Shown: positions 47,271 to 58,112 of the stretch, one piece after another | How the letters are laid out: each line of letters begins with the position of its first letter | Numbering within the stretch: the stretch's first letter is position 1 | Assembly (NCBI GenBank): GCA_018340375.1 | Contig: JAFFJZ010000040.1 | Span: forward strand, 1,612,001 to 1,676,000 | Direction: 5' to 3' | DNA length: 64,000 nucleotides | Origin: Gonatopus flavifemur | Lineage: Eukaryota; Arthropoda; Insecta; Hymenoptera; Dryinidae | Program-made: the position numbers and the translations under genes | Notes under the pieces: generated by a model | Database searches by the model: none | Seen by the model: only the letters and a program-made list of their open reading frames with translations | What the model was told of the DNA's origin: nothing

Positions 47271-47775
47271 CCCGAAGAGAACATGAAGCTTCAGCGAACG
47301 TTCAGATTAAATCTGTATAGATCGGATCGAAGGTTCATGAAAGCTAACTTTTAGATTCACAAACGTTTGACAAAGGCTCTACGGACGTTAAAATGTCCGC
47401 CTCAAAATACGTCCAGGGAACATAGATGGAACGTTCGCTGAAGGTTCATCGAAGGTTTGAGGAAGCTCCACAAAAATATCTATACTTAGATTAATTTATA
47501 ATAATTTATGTTTATTAATTCATTTATTTTTCATATAAATTGATCAAAATTAATATAAGTATAGATATTTTTGTGAAGCTTCGTCAAACCTTCGATGAAC
47601 CTTCAGCGAACGTTCCATCTATGTTTCTTGAATGAATTTCGAAGCGGACATTTCAACGTCCGTAGAACCTTTGTCAAACGTTTGTGAATCTAAAAGTTAG
47701 CTCTAATGAACCTTCGGCCCGATCTCTACACATCTGATCTGAACGTTCGCTGAAGCTTCATGTTCTCTTCAGGTC
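47271..47775. repeat. 505-bp near-perfect palindrome (fold-back element)
   Basis: GAAGAGAACATGAAGCTTCA and TGAAGCTTCATGTTCTCTTC mark the ends. The arms run about 230 bp each around an AT-rich loop near 47520. They are studded with GAACGTTC, GAAGGTTC and AAACGTTTG words. Confidence 0.88.
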
Positions 47776-48409
47776 TATGCCATATCGAACATCCCTAAAG
47801 AGAAGATCGACTGTGACAATTTGAATATATATTTCAACAATCTCTTTATATTCCTACAAAACACATGCATTGATGGTAATATTGAAAACAGGACATAGCC
47901 CGGTTGTTTGATTCATTCTAAAGTCGTTGATCCAAAATTTGATATAATTTATCGAATATATTTCAGAAGATATGAACTAATATGGATGAATTTTCAATGG
48001 ATGTTAGTAGTTCCAATAGTGAAATTTTCGTGATCAGTTTATTATTGTTATCAGTTGATTCCCATGATATTGTCCCTTTTGTGTAACAGCGTTGAAATGG
48101 AATCAAAAATCGATTTTGAAGATTTTTCAAATAATCTTTCAATACACTTTCGAATGTTAATATTTTGATTGGTTAAACTATAAGGAAGAGTTTTGGAACG
48201 ACTCACATGTTGAGGCATTGAGTTGTCATGTTTTATGACTGGCAATTCAGTTGTTTCAACTGTCACAGTCAAGTCTCATGGTGAGCCATTCATAAAATTT
48301 CAAGGATAGAAGATATGTGCGTTATTGCAATGCTGAACAGTGAGTTTTGAGAATTCAAAAAAGATTTGTAGCAACCTACGCCATTTCTCATAATGATTTT
48401 TCATCAATT

Positions 48410-48857
48410 CCGTAGTAGAAATTCTGGATAGGAAAATACCAGAGCCTGACGAAGCATGCCTGATTTCCTATCAGGTCCTCATCAAATTTCATCACGGTTT
48501 TCCCTATTCTGCTCGATTTTATGAAAATCTCATCCGAACCCTCTGCCGTACGAAGCAAAAAAACCGTAACTCAATTTTTCGTCGAAAATGGGATTCATGC
48601 ACCATTCCATTCTAAAAATTTTAGTGCATCGAATGACATGAAAAAATTTGAAAAAATTGAGTTACAGTTTTCTTGCTTTGTACGACAGCCCTATTGTATC
48701 CCTGCATTACGACCCTATTTAGATCCTATTGGGGGAATTAGATGAGTCCCTTGTAAGGGCCTCATAAGATTTTCCTTACTCACGGTTTCCGGATTCTAAC
48801 CTAATCAGGACCTTATTGAAAGTAGGGAATGCCTAATCAAATTTCTACTAGGGTTGT
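48410..48857. repeat. MITE with TAGTAGAAATT ends and inner inverted pair
   Basis: CGTAGTAGAAATTCTGGATA and AATCAAATTTCTACTAGGG are inverted. Inside, GCCGTACGAAGC and GCTTTGTACGAC, and AACTCAATTTTT / AAAAATTGAGTT form a second fold-back. Confidence 0.5.
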
Positions 48858-49053
48858 GAGACAAATATGTTCAATGTGGTATCAATTTTACCTGCTTTTT
48901 TTCTTTTTGGAGGAAAACTTGACACGTCATGGAAAAAACTGCCCTTTTTCATTCTCAGAGGGATCTCAACACTTGGCTGGACGTACTTATAGCTTATGGC
49001 GCGATTTTTCCAACAATACCTACAAATCCTCCATATGTTTCTTCTGTCAGATT

Positions 49054-49096
49054 CAGGCACGTATCCAGAATTTTCGTTCGGGGGGTGCTGTCGCTG

Positions 49097-49128
<32 letters not shown>

Positions 49129-49207
49129 GATCTATATATATAAAGAAATTTTGATATCTAAAATTTCAGGGTGCTGCAGCACCTCAGCAAACCCCGATAC
49201 GTGCCTA
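49054..49207. mobile_element. 154-bp hAT-type MITE with perfect 8-bp duplication
   Basis: The ends are CAGGCACGTATC and GATACGTGCCTA. GTCAGATT is exactly duplicated at 49046-49053 and 49208-49215. It contains a (TA)n tract. Confidence 0.88.
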
Positions 49208-49215
49208 GTCAGATT

Positions 49216-50267
49216 TTATGGCGAAAAATAAAAATCCGTTCCAATCTGCAAGATCTTCTACATATCAAAACGATTTTCCACACGGTAAGAAATACTCCCT
49301 CCAACAGGACTATATTCTCCGCTGAAGTAGTTGTATGAATGAAAATGGTAAAATGGTTCAAAAGAAATGTAGAAAAAATTTCTCTCTTACGTGGCATTAT
49401 GCTCGACCACTCATTTTTCTTCAACCGTTTGGCAAAAACATTACTATTTCTATTCATCCTCCTACTTCAGTAAGAGAAGGTAGAAGTATCGTGGACCTTG
49501 TTTTTCTTCACGCAATGATACACGTGTACATTAATATACAGAAGAGGCATATTCTTTTTTAAATCAAAGACAAACATTATCCATATAGTAAATGTAAAGA
49601 AACCACGTATTTGAGATTATTGAAGACATCTCAATGAAATATTTATGGAAAATAGGTTCAATTCTATTTACTCTATCAGAAAAATTGTTTTCTGCACGGA
49701 GAAAAATATTACATCATTTTATATATATTACTTATTGCTGGCACGTTCGGAATAGACTTGCTTTATGATATCATTTACTAAGGTACTTTTTGAAAAAGTA
49801 GTATATATGATAGTACAACGTGAGAGAATTCTTCTATGTTATACTATCTGATTTAGTAATTTCTTAGTACACTGAGGGGAAAAAGAGAGAAATTATATAA
49901 AAGAGCCCAAATTTCACATGTTTCAAGGTAATTTTCGGCGTGGTACAAAGAACTTGTAAAGTTTATATTTCGAAGAAATTTCAAAGCTGACACCGTAATC
50001 ATTACATTTTCGAGAGACAACGCAGAAAATTGGATGCAGACACGATAAATATTATATTCTCAGCAGGCAACACAGAGAATTCAACGCCAACCCTATGAAG
50101 TTTACATTTTTCGCGCACATTAGTTTGTTCAATGTGAATAGCGGGGAAAATATACTATTCATTTCGTCACAATGTAAAGTTTACACTTTCTTGTGAGGAA
50201 CAATGCACTAAGGGTTTGGTAATCAATGCTGTCATAAATGATATAAATTGAAGTTACTTCTTCAATC
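49216..50267. other. Non-coding stretch
   Basis: A CACGGAGAAAAATATTAC sequence at 49695, like other MITE ends here, has no inverted partner. No gene. Confidence 0.35.
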
Positions 50268-50826
50268 CAGGGTGATTAAAAATCCACGAACCATACTACA
50301 CAAGCATATTCTAAGAAAAAAATGAAAAGATTTTTCCTTTCATAAAATCTTGTGAAACACTCAGTCTTAAAGCTGACTCCAGTTACTCTTACAGCAAAAA
50401 TTTTGCTTTGTCTAAAAGATTTCTCTTAGGTGTCTGAAGAATGTTTTATGCAACAGTTTTCACTATATTTAGGATGTCTTCATTTAAGGAATCTGAAAAA
50501 GGTCTTTAGATCTCTCGTACAGATTCCTTGAACGAAGACATCTTAACGGCAGTAAAAACTGTTACATGAGACATCTTTTACACATTCGGTATAAATCTTT
50601 CACACGAAGCAAAATTTCTGCTGTATGGTTAATCAAGTCGCAACGACATGAGTATAATGTTTGATCATTAAAGAAGCTGACGTACTCGCCACTTGAATGA
50701 TTAACTTATTTCGTTCATAACTTAAAAATTCAGCTCATCACAACATTATGCTCAAAGAAGAATCTTTTCATTCTTTTCCTAAAGAGTATGCCCGTGAAGT
50801 ACAGTCCGAAATTTTCAATCGCCTTG
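50268..50826. mobile_element. Inverted-repeat element with CAGGGTGATT end, carrying a nested MITE
   Basis: CAGGGTGATTAAAAATCC and the complement of the right end CAAGGCGATTGAAAATTTC are inverted, as are AATGAAAAGATTTTTC and GAATCTTTTCATTC further in. Confidence 0.6.
50392..50623. mobile_element. Nested palindromic MITE flanked by TA, 232 bp
   Basis: CAGCAAAAATTTTGCTTTG and GAAGCAAAATTTCTGCTG are inverted with TA on both sides. The arms reach a loop near 50515 (GGATGTCTTC / GAAGACATCTT). Confidence 0.8.
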
Positions 50827-51169
50827 TGTAGTGCCCATTAAATATGTCTCCCCTCAACATTTCGAACGTTTATTATGTTCTGTAAAAGATATGAAAAAAA
50901 TTCTCTAATTTTTTCGTTTTAGACATCTTGTGCATGTCTTTGAGAGAACATAATGAATGCTTGGAATGTTCACTGAGTCAAATATGCAGTAATGCTTATT
51001 AGTTTTTTATCGTACATGTAATACTCACAAATGATAACAATCAATTAGCATATTAATGTTGATATTTGTCGATGACCAATGTACAACGTTTCATGCGTTT
51101 TACAGTTTTAATTGAATTCAAAATTGTACTCGTAACCCCTATAGTGAAAATAATCCTCGTACGACATAG

Positions 51170-51495
51170 TTAACGTATACATGAAAATGTACCTTTCACT
51201 AAGAAAGAGTATTTTGCTTTACGTATGTAAAATACAGTACAAATTCTGCAAGAAAGGAAATCATAAAATGACTCACAACTCGAGTTCAAAGATAAAGGTC
51301 CCAATTTAAAAGTTGTATATGGAAAATTGTCCATTGTAGGCAAACGAGTTTTGGAGAAAATCCCATCAACATCCTTCAAATCTAACAAACAAAAACTGTT
51401 GGAATCATGTGCAATCTCCATATGTTCAGTCATCTCTGATTCACCTATCTCATACGCTTGATAATGTCTATCAAATAATCTTTCCTTAATGCTTC
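51170..51495 (-). pseudogene. C-terminal tail of the transposase-type gene
   Basis: In the frame shifted from the previous fragment, RSIKERLFDRHYQAYEIGES is followed by a polar stretch and LPTMDNFPYTTFKLGPL. The family usually ends with an FxxHxxAYxV-type strand, which RHYQAYEI matches. The end of the original protein is unclear. Confidence 0.5.
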
Positions 51496-52253
51496 TTACA
51501 ATGAAAAAACTGAGCCACTACCATTTAAAAGGGTTTCGTCTACAATAAAAAATTTTGCTTCGTCTTCATGGAAGATTCGGAGTACGCCTTCTCGCGTGTA
51601 CCGACTACCACGGTATGCAACACAACTACAGCTTTCAACATTTAATGAAACAAAATCATTCAATTCGCCGCAAAAATGTTTATAATTTTCCAATTGCTCC
51701 AAGTTAATCTTTTGAGTTGGACCAATGATTGGTTCCGCATTACTCACTGAATCTTTGGACACGTAGTTATAGTTTTGTATCTGACGCCCTAGTGTCAGCG
51801 TTTTCGGTATGTTCACTTGTGATTTACATGAATTTGCTATTCGTTTGAGTAACTGTTTGCCTTCATTTCTCATGTTCCAAGTATGCGTCATTGGGCCCGT
51901 CGATTGGATTATTCTGGGATAGTGTAACAGAAGATGATACTTGGGTTTCAAAGACTTCCTAAGAACTTTCTGATACAATTCTAAATGTTCAGTAATCATT
52001 ACTTCAAGTAGAGACACAACAGATCTGTGGTGTGTTTTTTCCATAAGTAAATTATTCAGTTCATTCAAGGTGACATATACATGCCACACCGGATGATCAA
52101 CGGGAATGAGGTCACCAATGAGCATACCTAAATGACGCAGCAAACATATCATTTCTGCGGAGGACATTTTCAATTGCCGATTTTTTGACATGGAATGAGG
52201 CGATATGTCAGGTGGGCGATTATATTTGCAATTTTCACCGAAATCAAAAGCTG
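51496..52253 (-). pseudogene. DUF4218-like fragment, longest intact frame of the locus (about 250 codons)
   Basis: From the insertion at 52254 the frame runs AFDFGENCKYNRPPDISP, LKMSSAEMICLLRHLGMLIG, DLIPVDHPVWHVYVTL, PKYHLLLHYPRIIQSTGPMT then MRNEGKQLLKRIAN. The KPKxHxLxHYPxxIxxxGPxxxxWxMRxE pattern is the signature of the C-terminal domain of Tnp2-type transposases (DUF4218). It ends LNGSGSVFSL with an early stop at 51496; the next frame continues the protein (FFIVRSIKERLF), which shows a frameshift near 51520. Confidence 0.75.
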
Positions 52254-53082
52254 CACAGTTGAAAATTTTATGTAAATGTGTTAAAAAATCCGTGTGTCAT
52301 GAATTTTCTGTTAAATATTCAACACAACCACGTGTAACTTCTACAGACAGTCCTTGTGTAATCAGGTCTCAACTGATTTATAATGTGAAATCATTCAAAC
52401 AAGTGAAAAAAAGTGTCAAAATGACACAAATGTTATTCAACTCAAGATTGAACATAAAAATTGTGTTGTTCTCAACTACCAAGGGGAGATCGCCAGTGGT
52501 GGGAGCTATTTTTTTATGAAAGTTCTATGTACGTGTAACTTTAGTAGTCGTCGGAAGAACTGTTCATGCATTTTGGTTTTAGCTTCCATTGTAATGGAAA
52601 TTCGTTTTCTAGATATGTGAATTTGAAGATAGAGTGCGAGTCGATATACGGAAAAAAAAGGACACTCAATCAAAGGACCGGCAGTGGCTTGAGTGATACA
52701 CCTTCAACATTCGGTCCCGACGATCCATGTTCAATGCTCATTGAAGTACTGTTTTTTTTTCAATTTATTCTTATGCATTGTTTCAACACGAAAAAAGTGT
52801 GATTTTCACATTTGATTGATGTAAAAAAATCCATAAATTACACTTGTGAACTGTTGATTCATTCCTTATTTTGGATTTCATTTGACAGTACTTATCTGTT
52901 GAATTTACACGATCGGAAATTCCAATCAAAATTTTATCAACATCCTTTTGTGTTATATTATTTACATCCAGCTTGAGTTATTAGCTAACACAAATACATT
53001 ATGTGATATCGACACAAAAATATGTGTGGACCGTTTGGGACATGTGAAATGTGTTGAATTTAACACAAAATTTCCAACTGTG
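52254..53082. mobile_element. 829-bp inverted-end element inserted in the transposase-type ORF
   Basis: CACAGTTGAAAATTTTATGT and the complement of the right end (CACAGTTGGAAATTTTGTGT) are inverted, each followed by a GTGTTAAA / GTGTTAAATT block. TG (CA on the gene strand) lies on both sides. Removing the element and one TG joins ETLNNRLA to AFDFGENCKYN in one frame. Confidence 0.75.
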
Positions 53083-54130
53083 TGCCAAACGATTATTTAA
53101 TGTCTCTTCACTAATGATATTAACCTCATAGATAACATACTTGAGCACGTCTGCTATTTCATATTTATCAATGCCTTCATGAATGTCGTGGAGCAAATCA
53201 CATACTATATTGTCTACTACATGATATTGTGGAACTTCATTCCAGATGCATTCTTTAACCAATCCCGACTGAATGATTTTTATGCGGATCTAGAATGGCT
53301 ACTGTCTGAGAATATATTTCTTTCGTACGTACAAGTGTTGCTATTTCACGTGAAACGTGTTTACACAAGCATTTTGGCATTCCACAAATTCGACAGTAAT
53401 TATTACTATTGAATCCAGTAACAAATCCCAAACACTAGTTCAAACCCAGGTTGTCACCTGTTAAAAGCCCTAAGAATACGTGTATTTTTTGATAACCTTC
53501 GCAAGTTTGTATAATTATTCCTTCCTTTGCAAGACAAGACAGAGCATCGATAATTCTTCGAAATACACTTTGGTTTATAATAAATCTTGCGATCAATTGC
53601 TTGGAATATTTGTACCAATAAAATGTTTCCTAATTTTCCTTCAAATTCTGGAGACAGACAAGGGAGTTTCATGTAAACAGCTGATAATTTACCACTTCCT
53701 CCTGCATAACTTCCAAGAAGATTATTGACCTCGAAATCGTCAATATATAAAAAAAATAGATAATACAATTTAATCGGGAAAATTGGAAATCATTCTTTGC
53801 CACAAATTCCCCTGAGTGAAATTCGAAATGACATCTGTGTGACTTGAACTTCGTAAAAGTGCCATGTATGACTTCAATCTCGGAAAAACAGTTTTCATCT
53901 CCAAAAAGTTTTTCAGACTTTGACTCATTGAAATTATGAGATACAAGCGTCAATACGTTCAACGTTTACTTTTCGTTGCTTAGATAGTGGTACACTGTCA
54001 GTCCCGATCACGACTTGTACAGGGGCAGCGTATTATTTTGCTTATGCATGTTCTTCAACCTTTTATACTGTGTATCGAGCCCTACGAAAGGGTTTTCTAT
54101 CATTCTAAATACCGGATTGAGAAATCCGAT
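53083..54130 (-). pseudogene. Fragment with the Tnp2-like core
   Basis: Signature pieces appear in order, in shifting frames: NPFVGLDTQYKRLKNM, HSGEFVAKNDFQFSRLN, YIDDFEVNNLLGSYAG followed by KLSAVYMKLPCLSPEF (family LxxVYVSLPCLPPE), FLGLLTGDNLGLN then stop then LGFVTGFNSNNYCRICG, and after another slip NEVPQYHVVDNIVCDLLHDI with HEGIDKYEIADVL. IDDFEVNNLLGS, GDNLGLN and DLLHDIHEG are the motifs that identify the family; the D residues in IDD and the D..HD block are candidates for catalytic positions. At least three frame breaks and one stop make it inactive. Confidence 0.7.
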
Positions 54131-54137
54131 ACGTTCG

Positions 54138-54838
54138 TCACTGGAGGTGGATTCTTTCACTGAGGTTGAATCTGAAATTTGAAGAATTTCTTCCTTCAGG
54201 AGATGGAAAGCTTAACAATTCAAAAATTTCTTCAAATATTACCGATACCTTTTGACGGTAAGAATGTGGAATGCTTGCTAGTCCTTCTAAATTAGCTAAA
54301 GGTTCTTGTGCAGTTGCAAAAAACAAACATTCCAATGTTTGTAAAACCATTCCGTATCCCGCATCAAAGTCTTCCGTATCATTATGCAGTGAATAACCCT
54401 TGCTGTCTGCCTCATCTAATGTTTCAAAGTATTTATCATTGTCAGAATCATCATCAAATGTTTAAGCAATATTTTCGTCTTCTAAATTATTAGCTTGCAC
54501 TAAAATACTGTTTTTTAGTTTTGAATCTTCTGAATCCGACAAAATTTTTGTTTGTTTCATGTACTTTCAAATGGGATTGAAACTGTTTCAAACTTTGCAG
54601 TCGTCTGCAGCAATTAGTTCGAATACATTCATAATAACTTGAGGACTTCAAGTGATTCTTGTTTTTGATATAGACATTGGAACTTTGTAAATTGTTAAAA
54701 GTATTAGAGCAAGTACATCTAATGATTGCCATTGCACTAGTCTTGATTGCATTTACATCAGAAATTAACGTGACAACAGCAGGAGAATTTGTCGGGAAAT
54801 TGAAAGTTGCTGCTGCTAGGAATTGCCACGCTGTCGCA
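54138..54838 (-). pseudogene. Fragment with C2H2 zinc finger
   Basis: From 54838 down, an open frame reads ATAWQFLAAATFNFPTNSPA, then a single C2H2 finger: C-x4-C (CIRTNCC), then FQSHLKVH. Further down (54350-54138) IPHSYRQKVSVIFEEIFELL resembles the helical segment between the zinc finger and the transposase core in this family. A frame break lies between 54490 and 54350. Fingers of this kind probably bind transposon DNA; that is inference. Confidence 0.6.
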
Positions 54839-55752
54839 CCCGAGTTGAAATTTTTAAATCGCTGAAATGAAAATATACGGTACTGTTACGGATGTGTTGC
54901 TGGCGCATCTGTACTGAACCCGCAATAATACTGTAAGCACCCGCACCACGCCCATAACAGTACCGTATATGCCTGCACCACATCTGCAACACTCCTGCAC
55001 ACAAAAATGATTACGCCCGCACCACGTTTGCACCAAGGCCGTTTGGCGAACCGTACACCCGCAACACGATTGCACCATAGCTGCACTAAACCCGCACACA
55101 GTGAATGACGATGGACGATAAATCCCGGAACGTGTTCGCACCAAGACCGCACCAAGCCCAGAACATGCATGCAATAGAGCTGTACCAGGTCCGCACCAGA
55201 CCCGTAAATGTCGAAATTACTGTTGCAATGCGTGCTTAAGGGCCCTCGAGCACAGTAGAACTGTGAATGTGTAGGTACACACATATAGCACATAGGTATA
55301 GTTAAAGCGAGGAAAACTTTGCCCCAAACTTTTGTGCAAAATAGCAATTGATGTGAAATTTAAAAAATATTTCACCATAGTGCTTATTTGGGATTGCGCC
55401 ATAAATATAAATGTAGCGGTGAAATCACTTTTCATTCTCTGTAAAAAATTCGTGAATACGCGAGACGATTTGACATTTCGTAGTCACCATGTTAATATTG
55501 AAAATATCTTAAGATGCAAGTGGCAGCTGCGTTTCAAAGTAAACATTTGATTATTTTTTATTATATTCAAAATTTCAAGATTTTCGAAATAATCCATCGA
55601 TTGATTGAATTTTTCAATATAGCACGTGATTTATCGTAATAGAACTTATATGTATATACAAATGAAACTATTCCGCATGGAAAAATTACATTACACTTCC
55701 CATGAACCCTTCATAAATGTGATTGAATTAAAATCGATTAGTTTGGTTATTA

Positions 55753-56391
55753 CCCAATCAACGCACACACGTTATTACAACGTTGAAAGAACGTTGGACT
55801 GTCAAACGGACGTCAGTCGTTGATTTCATAACGTTGATTTTTAGTTGAAATTTGATAGGGAAATAGACGACCAGAAATTACGTTTTGATGACGTGTAATT
55901 TAAACTAATATTCAAAAGTAACCATCAAAAGACGTCCTCAAAAGACGTGTTTTGAACGGGTTTGAATCACGCGTTTAAAATGTGTTTATAATACCTTGTG
56001 TTTGAACTGCAATTAAAGATAATCTGCTGAAAATGTCGAACGAAACTGAACATAGGTTAAAATTTCAACAAAGAGCAAGATAGTCAATAGTGTGGCATAC
56101 TTTCCAAACTCTGTCATACTCAGAAATACTATTGTTCTTGATATTGAATGAAAAGTTTTCAAAATAATTTGTTGGATTCACTTCGCGTTTTAGAACCATC
56201 ATTAGGACACGTCAATACCTGACGTCTTTTAAACGATGTTCAAACCGTTGATATGACGTTATTTTATGGTTGAAAAACACGTGATCTGCCGCGACATTTT
56301 TACGTTGAATCAACGCAAGAATATTACTAATTCACAACGTGTGGTTATCGACTGTTTTTGACGTTTTTAAAACGTGCGTGTGTTTATTGGG
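55753..56391. mobile_element. 639-bp TA-flanked element nested in the left arm
   Basis: CCCAATCAACGCACACACG and CGTGCGTGTGTTTATTGGG are inverted, with TA at 55751-55752 and 56392-56393. The opposite arm lacks it: near 58591-58605 the complement reads GGTCATCATCCTGC, matching GGTTATTATCCCGC made by removing the element. Internal words AACGTT, GACGTC and ACGTTGAT recur. Confidence 0.88.
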
Positions 56392-56879
56392 TATCCCGCA
56401 TAAGATTTGATCGACAAAATTTTTATTCATTTATAAAAAAAGAGGACCATTTATTTAGAGAAAGAACGATCTCTGATTATGATGAACGAATTGTACGTGT
56501 AACGGTCAGTTACCGATACATCGTTTTGATTATAATTTTACGTACGTTGATGTTAAAATTGTATGTCATTGAAAAAAGTATAGTTCACGAGAAATATGAC
56601 ATAATTTTGATACTGAAATGTATTTTATGATAAGTAATGTCAATTATATACGTTACAACACTTTTACAACATATTTTGTTTCACAGTGTGAACTTTTGAA
56701 GAGCTTTATAATCATGGAAAAAAACTTTGATATTCTGACCATAGAAAGAATGTTTAGGTTTCTCCAAAACGCAACCTCCAACTTTATTTCACGATATTTT
56801 CAAATTTAACATGGCGGTGACGAAATGTCAAATCGTCTGACGTATGTACGAATTTTTCTTTATATATATATAAAAAAAA

Positions 56880-57310
56880 AACTGTAAAAAACATTTCTTG
56901 TAAATTACCTACATGAAATTGAAAAATCACACTTTTTTTTGTCAAAGTACTACGCTCAGCATGGGAGAAATAAATTTTTATTGTAAAAATTTTACGCTGA
57001 ACATAGGAGAAATCAATTTTTTTCATAAAAGTCCTGCACTCAGCGTTGTAATATCACACAATTTTGTAAATTGTTCACATTCAGTGTAGGTAATAAAGTT
57101 CCCTACATCAAGCGTGAACAATTTACAAAATTGTGTGATATTACAACGCTGAGTGCAGGACTTTTATGAAAAAAATTGAATTCTCCTATGTTCAGCGTAA
57201 AATTTTTACAATAAAAATTTATTTCTCCCATGCTGAGCGTAGTACTTTGCCAAAAATGTGTGATTTTTCAATTTCATGTCGGTAATTTACAAGAAATGTT
57301 TCTTGCAGTG
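56880..57310. repeat. 430-bp near-perfect palindrome near the centre of the fold-back
   Basis: ACATTTCTTGTAAATTACC / GGTAATTTACAAGAAATGT and CTACGCTCAGCATGGGAGAA / TTCTCCCATGCTGAGCGTAG pair around a loop at about 57095. The right end GCAGTG is followed by TA. Confidence 0.88.
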
Positions 57311-57332
57311 TATGAATCGAGAATGATGCCAC

Positions 57333-57485
57333 CAAGGGCGTATCCAGAATTTTTTTTTGGAAGGGGCCTATGTTAAGAATGTATATCTATATATACGAAA
57401 TATATAGATATATAGAAAACGAAAGGATGCTGGGTTTGAGGGGGGGGGGCGGACCCCTTGGACCCCTCCCCTGGATGCGCCCTTG
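57333..57485. mobile_element. 153-bp hAT-type MITE with 8-bp duplication
   Basis: The ends are CAAGGGCGTATCCAG and CTGGATGCGCCCTTG. GATGCCAC (57325-57332) and GATTCCAC (57486-57493) are an 8-bp duplication with one mismatch. The layout resembles 49054-49207 (GTATCCAGAATTTT next to the end). Confidence 0.82.
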
Positions 57486-57657
57486 GATTCCACCGCTGGA
57501 TTCATATTCAAGGCGTACTTCCAGGCACTATGGTGTAATATTTTTCAAATTTCATCTCAATTGCTATCTTGCGCCAAACGTTTGTGCGGAATAGTAATTG
57601 ATACGAAAAAAATATCATACCACTGTGCTTACCTGGGATTGCCCAGTGTTTACCTGC

Positions 57658-58112
57658 ACTGAAATGAATTCATCATTAAAAATTACTGGTTTTTGTCAGT
57701 AGACGAGGGATATACTTGACATGTGATTACAAATTGATGGGGAATATCAGTAATTTTTTATAGCGTTATTTTAATCGAAAAAAAAATTGTATCCTCACCG
57801 GCATCGAACATCATTGTTCGTGATCACAAACCTGGCTTATTTCCCCGAAGCCACGCAACAATCTTGAAAATGGGATGGTTTTCAATTCATATCAGTGTCA
57901 TCAATTAAGAATTTTCGTTTACAACTTGTATGATAAAAGATTACTGTTTTTCAACATGAATTTTCATCTCTCTCTGGTTTTAATTTTCAAACTTCGGAGC
58001 ATGAAAAATTACTGTTTTTGATCTCAAGCCAGGTATATAAAATCGTTATGTCAAGTATATCCCCCAACTAATGGGAAAACCAGTATTTTTTGATAATGAA
58101 TATCTCTCAGTG
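57658..58112. mobile_element. 455-bp inverted-repeat element nested in the fold-back
   Basis: CACTGAAATGAATTCATCAT and ATAATGAATATCTCTCAGTG are inverted, with GGGATATACTTGACAT / TGTCAAGTATATCCC further in. It interrupts the direct unit copy (TGGGATTGCC .. TTTACCTCTATTTCCTGTAA). Confidence 0.7.

Noticed and set aside
49695..49877. Another CACGGAGAAAAAT-type MITE
   Set aside because: The left end is clear but no complementary right end was found.
54854..55347. Cys-rich minus-strand frames (106 and 153 codons)
   Set aside because: They are translations of the CCGCACCA module zone; cysteine content reflects the repeated word and not a protein.
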